In this document: positions 6,130-9,446 of the stretch, in pieces | Layout of the letters: each line of letters opens with the position of its first letter | Numbering within the stretch: position 1 is the stretch's first letter | Assembly: GCA_030634925.1 (NCBI GenBank) | Contig: DAOVZV010000018.1 | Coordinates: 1-9,446 of the forward strand | Length of the DNA: 9,446 nucleotides | DNA from: Sulfurovum sp. | GTDB taxonomy: Bacteria > Campylobacterota > Campylobacteria > Campylobacterales > Sulfurovaceae | Direction of reading: 5' to 3' | Made by a program: the position numbers and the translations under genes | Notes under the pieces: model-generated | The model's database searches: none | What the model saw: the letters and a program-made list of their open reading frames with translations, nothing else | Told to the model about the DNA's origin: nothing

Positions 6130-8134
6130 AGTTGTATTGAGTCTAGTGATACTATCTATGAGTCTATATGCCAATGAAGATGAGGAGCTTATTCCTCTCA
6201 ATTTACGCAACACCGATGTCAAAGATTTCATAGAAATGGTATCCAAAATCACACAAAAAAATATATTGATAAATGTCCCTCTAAAGGGCAAAATCAACTT
6301 TATAGCACACCAAAAAGTGAAAAAAAGCTCACTTTTCTCACTTGCTAATAGTATATTGAGTGATAAAGGCTTTACTATTATTGATAAAGGCGAGTATTAT
6401 AAAGTAGTCAAAGCAAACAACGCAGCAGGAGAGGGATTGGATGTGAGAAGTGCCATAGATAGTGAGACTATGGTTACAGTGATGTTCCCACTCAAACACC
6501 TCAACTCTGCTGTACTTCGTGCCAAGATAAAACCTCTACTGCACAAAAGTAGCAAAGTAATAGCATTTAAAGAGAACAATATATTGGCTATCACAGCCAC
6601 ACCAGATACACTCAAAGCCGTATCCAAAATCATCAAAGCAGTAGAGTCAGATACAAACAAGAAATCAGTTGTATATAAGCTCAAAAACTCAGGAGTCAAA
6701 GAGATATTTACAAATGCCCAAAGCATAGCCAAAAAGATATTCCCACAGACTATAGAGAACCAAAAGGTAGATATATTCCAAGATGCTTCTACCAACTCTA
6801 TCATTATGGTAGGTAAAAGTGACAATATCAAAACTATGACCAAATATATCAAACAGCTAGATACAGAGGGTGAAAGCATAGAACAAAAGATGTATGTAAT
6901 AAGACTCAAAAACTCCAATGTAGAAGAGATGGAGAAGATTATGAGTAAGCTTATATCTCAAATGAACAGCGTAGCTATCAAAAAACCAAAAAAAGGTGCA
7001 AAACCACCAAGCAAAGCGATGGTAGTATCAGATATAGAGAGAAATGCCCTTATAATCCTAGCTACAGCCGAACAGATGAAAAATATTAGAGATACAGTCA
7101 GAAAGATAGATATTCCCAAAGTACAAGTATATGTAAAAGCCAAAATCATAGAAGTAGATGTCAATCTAGCCCAACAAGTAGGACTCAAATATGGTATAGA
7201 GGGTGGAGCTATTACATCTAGTGGACTATTCTCTTTTGGTGCAAATATGGGTGCATCTGCTTTGTCTTTGTCTCCTTCTCTATTGGGCTTTTTAAATACA
7301 GACTCTACTAGTTATGATGCCAATGGTAATGCGATTACTACATCTAGCCGACCGTTTACATTCTCATCTGATGTCAATGAGCTATTTGCCGTAGGTGCAA
7401 GTCTTGACCTACTCCAACAAAATGGAGCTGCACATATATTGAGTGAGCCATCTATATTGTGTACCAACAACAAAGAGGCATCCATATATGTAGGTCAAAC
7501 TCTATCTATAATGACACAAGCCCAACAATCAGCAGCAGGTGGGTCAAATGTACTCAACAATTACAGTAGAGAAGATATAGGTATCACCCTCAAAGTCAAA
7601 CCTAGACTATCTAGCAACAATCAAGTCACACTAGAAGTAGAAGTACAGATAGAAGATGTCTTGCCTGGGTCGGCATCATCAGCAGATAGACCTACGACAA
7701 CCAAGAGAAAAGTCACTACCAATGCGATAGTAAACAATGGAGAGACAATCATACTAGGTGGTCTAATCAAAAAATCAGGTGGTGAGGGAGTATCCAAGAT
7801 ACCATTTTTAGGAGATATTCCTATACTAGGAGAGATACTATTTACCAATAAGTCTGATGTAAATAGCGAAGAGAATGTACTAATATATCTCACTCCATAT
7901 ATCGTCCGAAAAAGTAGTGATTTACAAAAGCTCAAAGATATTTTGGGTGAACTAGATAGAGTACAAGCTAGATATAATAAACTCGTCAAGAAAAACCTAG
8001 AAAAGAGAACTGGCATATCCTCATCTACAAAGAAAGCTAGTAATAGAATAAGACACTCAACTCCAACTACTACTGCTACAACTAGCTACAATGGAACTAC
8101 AGATGAGTTCAACAACATAAGCGAGGAGTTTTGA
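6116..8134 (+). CDS. gspD: GspD, T2SS outer-membrane secretin
   Basis: GspD forms the multimeric outer-membrane channel of the T2SS. The 672-residue protein has a Sec signal peptide (MKLIKVVLSLVILSMSLYA, cleavage near residue 19) without a lipobox Cys. N0 follows at about 22-98 (LIPLNLRNTDVKDFIEMVSK), N1 at about 120-180, N2 at about 184-250 and N3 at about 256-333 with a Lys/Pro-rich loop near 288-300. The secretin core spans about 335-600. Core motifs include VYVKAKIIEVDV, LSEPSILCTNNKEA, TTNAIVNNGETIILGGLI, and KIPFLGDIPILGEILF with NVLIYLTPYIV at the end. A Ser/Thr-rich tail (about 634-672) could be a pilotin-binding S-domain, though this is not shown. The size is normal. The ATG has GGAG at 6105-6108 with 7-base spacing. 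It overlaps gspC by 14 bases and gspE by one. Confidence 0.96.
   Translation: MKLIKVVLSLVILSMSLYANEDEELIPLNLRNTDVKDFIEMVSKITQKNILINVPLKGKINFIAHQKVKKSSLFSLANSILSDKGFTIIDKGEYYKVVKANNAAGEGLDVRSAIDSETMVTVMFPLKHLNSAVLRAKIKPLLHKSSKVIAFKENNILAITATPDTLKAVSKIIKAVESDTNKKSVVYKLKNSGVKEIFTNAQSIAKKIFPQTIENQKVDIFQDASTNSIIMVGKSDNIKTMTKYIKQLDTEGESIEQKMYVIRLKNSNVEEMEKIMSKLISQMNSVAIKKPKKGAKPPSKAMVVSDIERNALIILATAEQMKNIRDTVRKIDIPKVQVYVKAKIIEVDVNLAQQVGLKYGIEGGAITSSGLFSFGANMGASALSLSPSLLGFLNTDSTSYDANGNAITTSSRPFTFSSDVNELFAVGASLDLLQQNGAAHILSEPSILCTNNKEASIYVGQTLSIMTQAQQSAAGGSNVLNNYSREDIGITLKVKPRLSSNNQVTLEVEVQIEDVLPGSASSADRPTTTKRKVTTNAIVNNGETIILGGLIKKSGGEGVSKIPFLGDIPILGEILFTNKSDVNSEENVLIYLTPYIVRKSSDLQKLKDILGELDRVQARYNKLVKKNLEKRTGISSSTKKASNRIRHSTPTTTATTSYNGTTDEFNNISEEF
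8123..8128 (+). promoter_or_regulatory. Ribosome binding site of gspE
   Basis: GAGGAG lies five bases before the ATG at 8134, inside the last codons of gspD. It is the strongest Shine-Dalgarno in the locus and suggests efficient independent initiation of the ATPase gene, although its start codon overlaps the gspD stop by one base. Confidence 0.7.
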
Positions 8135-9446
8135 TGTATTTTCCTCATCTAGTAGATGTAGATTTAGAGCCTCTATGGGAAGAGGATATAAATCACAAAC
8201 TAGCTACAAAGCACTCTCTGCTTTTTGCTACGATAGACGGTATATCTAGCTGTATCGTCACAGAAGATAGTCTAGCAGATGGACTCAACTACTTCTCTAA
8301 ACTCTCAATTGATTATCCTATCAATATAGCAGACAATGATAGCTTTGAGAGACTCAAAAACAAATTTTTGGAGCTTCAAACTGGTTCTGATTTTGAAGAT
8401 ATGAGTACTACATCAGATGAGCTAATAGAAGTAGAATCTGATTTATTGGAGTTTATCCGTAACTCACAAGATTTATTGTCTAGTGAAGAGTCAGCACCTA
8501 TCATCAAGCTAGTAAACTCTCTATTTTTTCAAGCCCTACAAAAGGGAGCTAGTGATATTCATATAGAAGTATCAGAAAAAAAGGGCGAAGTGCGTCTGCG
8601 TATGGATGGGGCATTGAAAAAGCACCTAGACCTAGACAAGAGTATAGTAAACCTAGTCATCAACCGTATCAAAGTCATATCAAACCTAGATATTTCAGAA
8701 AAGAGAATCCCACAAGATGGACGAACACAACTAGCAATATCAGGCAAAAGCATAGATGTCAGGGTATCAGTTCTGCCAACTTATCACGGTGAGAGAATTG
8801 TAATGAGGATATTGGCACAGACTGAGCATATCCCCACACTAGAGTCTCTAGGCTTCACAGAAGATATAACCAAAGATTTGTACAAGCTACTAAACCACGC
8901 CCACGGTATGATACTAGTCACAGGTCCCACTGGTTCTGGTAAATCTACTACTCTTCACGCGTGTTTGCAACATATATCTACTCCTGATAAAAACATCATC
9001 ACAGTAGAAGACCCAGTAGAGTACAACGCAGATAATATCTCTCAAATACAAGTCAATACCAAAGTAGGACTCACATTTGCAGCAGGTCTGCGAAGTATAT
9101 TGAGACAAGACCCTGATATCATAATGGTAGGAGAGATACGAGATAGCGATACAGCAGATATAGCTCTTCGTTCGGCTCTGACTGGTCACTTATTGTTATC
9201 AACTTTACACACCAACGATGCTACCTCATCTCTAAGTAGATTGATGGATATGGGTATAGAAAACTTCCTCATATCATCCACTCTTTTGGGAGTATTGGCA
9301 CAAAGACTCACTAGAAAACTATGCCTAAACTGCAAACAATCCACCCAATTATCACCCACAATCACCCAAGAAATATCTGTACCCAAAGACAAGATATACT
9401 TCAAAGCCACAGGATGCAAAGAGTGTGATTTCACAGGATACAAAGG
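8134..9446 (+). CDS. gspE: GspE, T2SS secretion ATPase, 3' end outside the window
   Basis: The frame starts at ATG 8134 and stays open to the right edge (437 codons plus two bases), so the C-terminus is missing. Expected total length is about 500 residues. GspE hydrolyses ATP at the cytoplasmic face to drive pseudopilus assembly. A short N-terminal domain precedes the conserved APIIKLVNSLFFQALQKGAS (about 121-140), followed by DIHIE and the N2 region. All catalytic boxes are intact: Walker A GPTGSGKST (264-272), Asp box ITVEDPVEY (289-297), Walker B with RQDPDIIMVGEIRD (about 324-337), and His box TGHLLLSTLHTND (350-362). A zinc-binding tetracysteine motif typical of GspE is present: C397-x2-C400-x27-C428-x2-C431. 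A PilB/PilT-family assembly ATPase of another pilus is made unlikely by the surrounding gspC/K/L/M genes. gspF may follow. Confidence 0.96.
   Translation, partial: MYFPHLVDVDLEPLWEEDINHKLATKHSLLFATIDGISSCIVTEDSLADGLNYFSKLSIDYPINIADNDSFERLKNKFLELQTGSDFEDMSTTSDELIEVESDLLEFIRNSQDLLSSEESAPIIKLVNSLFFQALQKGASDIHIEVSEKKGEVRLRMDGALKKHLDLDKSIVNLVINRIKVISNLDISEKRIPQDGRTQLAISGKSIDVRVSVLPTYHGERIVMRILAQTEHIPTLESLGFTEDITKDLYKLLNHAHGMILVTGPTGSGKSTTLHACLQHISTPDKNIITVEDPVEYNADNISQIQVNTKVGLTFAAGLRSILRQDPDIIMVGEIRDSDTADIALRSALTGHLLLSTLHTNDATSSLSRLMDMGIENFLISSTLLGVLAQRLTRKLCLNCKQSTQLSPTITQEISVPKDKIYFKATGCKECDFTGYK

Noticed and set aside
6313..6336. Inverted repeat AAAAGTGA/TCACTTTT within gspD
   Set aside because: It is only 8 bp, AT-rich and fully inside the conserved N0 coding region. 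The Lys/Ser codons of the protein explain it, and it is not followed by a U-run.
6397..6918. 173-codon open frame on the minus strand opposite gspD
   Set aside because: It lies entirely inside the secretin N1-N3 coding region, has no ribosome site or family likeness, and its hydrophobic translation is what antisense of this codon usage produces.
8914..9443. Two minus-strand open frames opposite gspE
   Set aside because: The plus-strand frame carries intact Walker, Asp, His and Cys motifs of GspE, so the antisense frames are shadows.
2065..9446. A type IV pilus or competence (Cts-like) system instead of a T2SS
   Set aside because: GspC with HR and PDZ domains, GspK without Glu5, and the GspG acidic C-terminal loop belong to T2SS. 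No PilT, PilM or ComE-type gene is present.

Overview
The window is AT-rich and densely coding. Almost all of it is one locus for a type II secretion system (T2SS). Codon use heavy in ATA, CTA, AGA and AGT, T-rich promoter DNA and the protein style suggest a Campylobacterota bacterium of the Sulfurimonas/Sulfurovum/Arcobacter kind. That assignment is inference from general appearance, not from a marker gene.

Layout. Positions 2-1054 (+) hold the 3' part of a class II aldolase/adducin gene that starts before the window. Positions 1055-1130 are a short gap between convergent genes and contain a 56-bp nested palindrome. Positions 1131-2496 (-) hold three overlapping pseudopilin genes, read leftwards from gspG through a GspH-like gene to a GspI/J-like gene. 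Positions 2497-2568 are a 72-bp divergent promoter region with overlapping candidate -10 elements. From 2569 to the window end (+), seven genes overlap in series: gspK, gspL, gspM, a gspN-like gene, gspC, gspD and gspE. gspE runs off the right edge.

How the genes work together. GspE is the cytoplasmic ATPase. GspL and GspM form the inner-membrane platform that would hold it. GspG is the major pseudopilin, with the H-like, I/J-like and K minor pseudopilins forming the tip. GspC carries HR and PDZ domains and should link the inner-membrane platform to the GspD secretin, the outer-membrane pore. GspF, the prepilin peptidase GspO and a clear extra minor pseudopilin (GspI or GspJ) are not in the window and are expected elsewhere, GspF possibly just after gspE.

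The system itself is a known type. The unusual points are the split, reordered locus (G-H-I opposite K-L-M-N-C-D-E), the short GspL/GspM/GspN proteins, a Cys-x3-Cys-x2-Cys cluster in a minor pseudopilin, and the nested palindrome. No RNA genes, CRISPR arrays, insertion sequences or phage genes were seen. No stretch over 300 bases lacks a gene.
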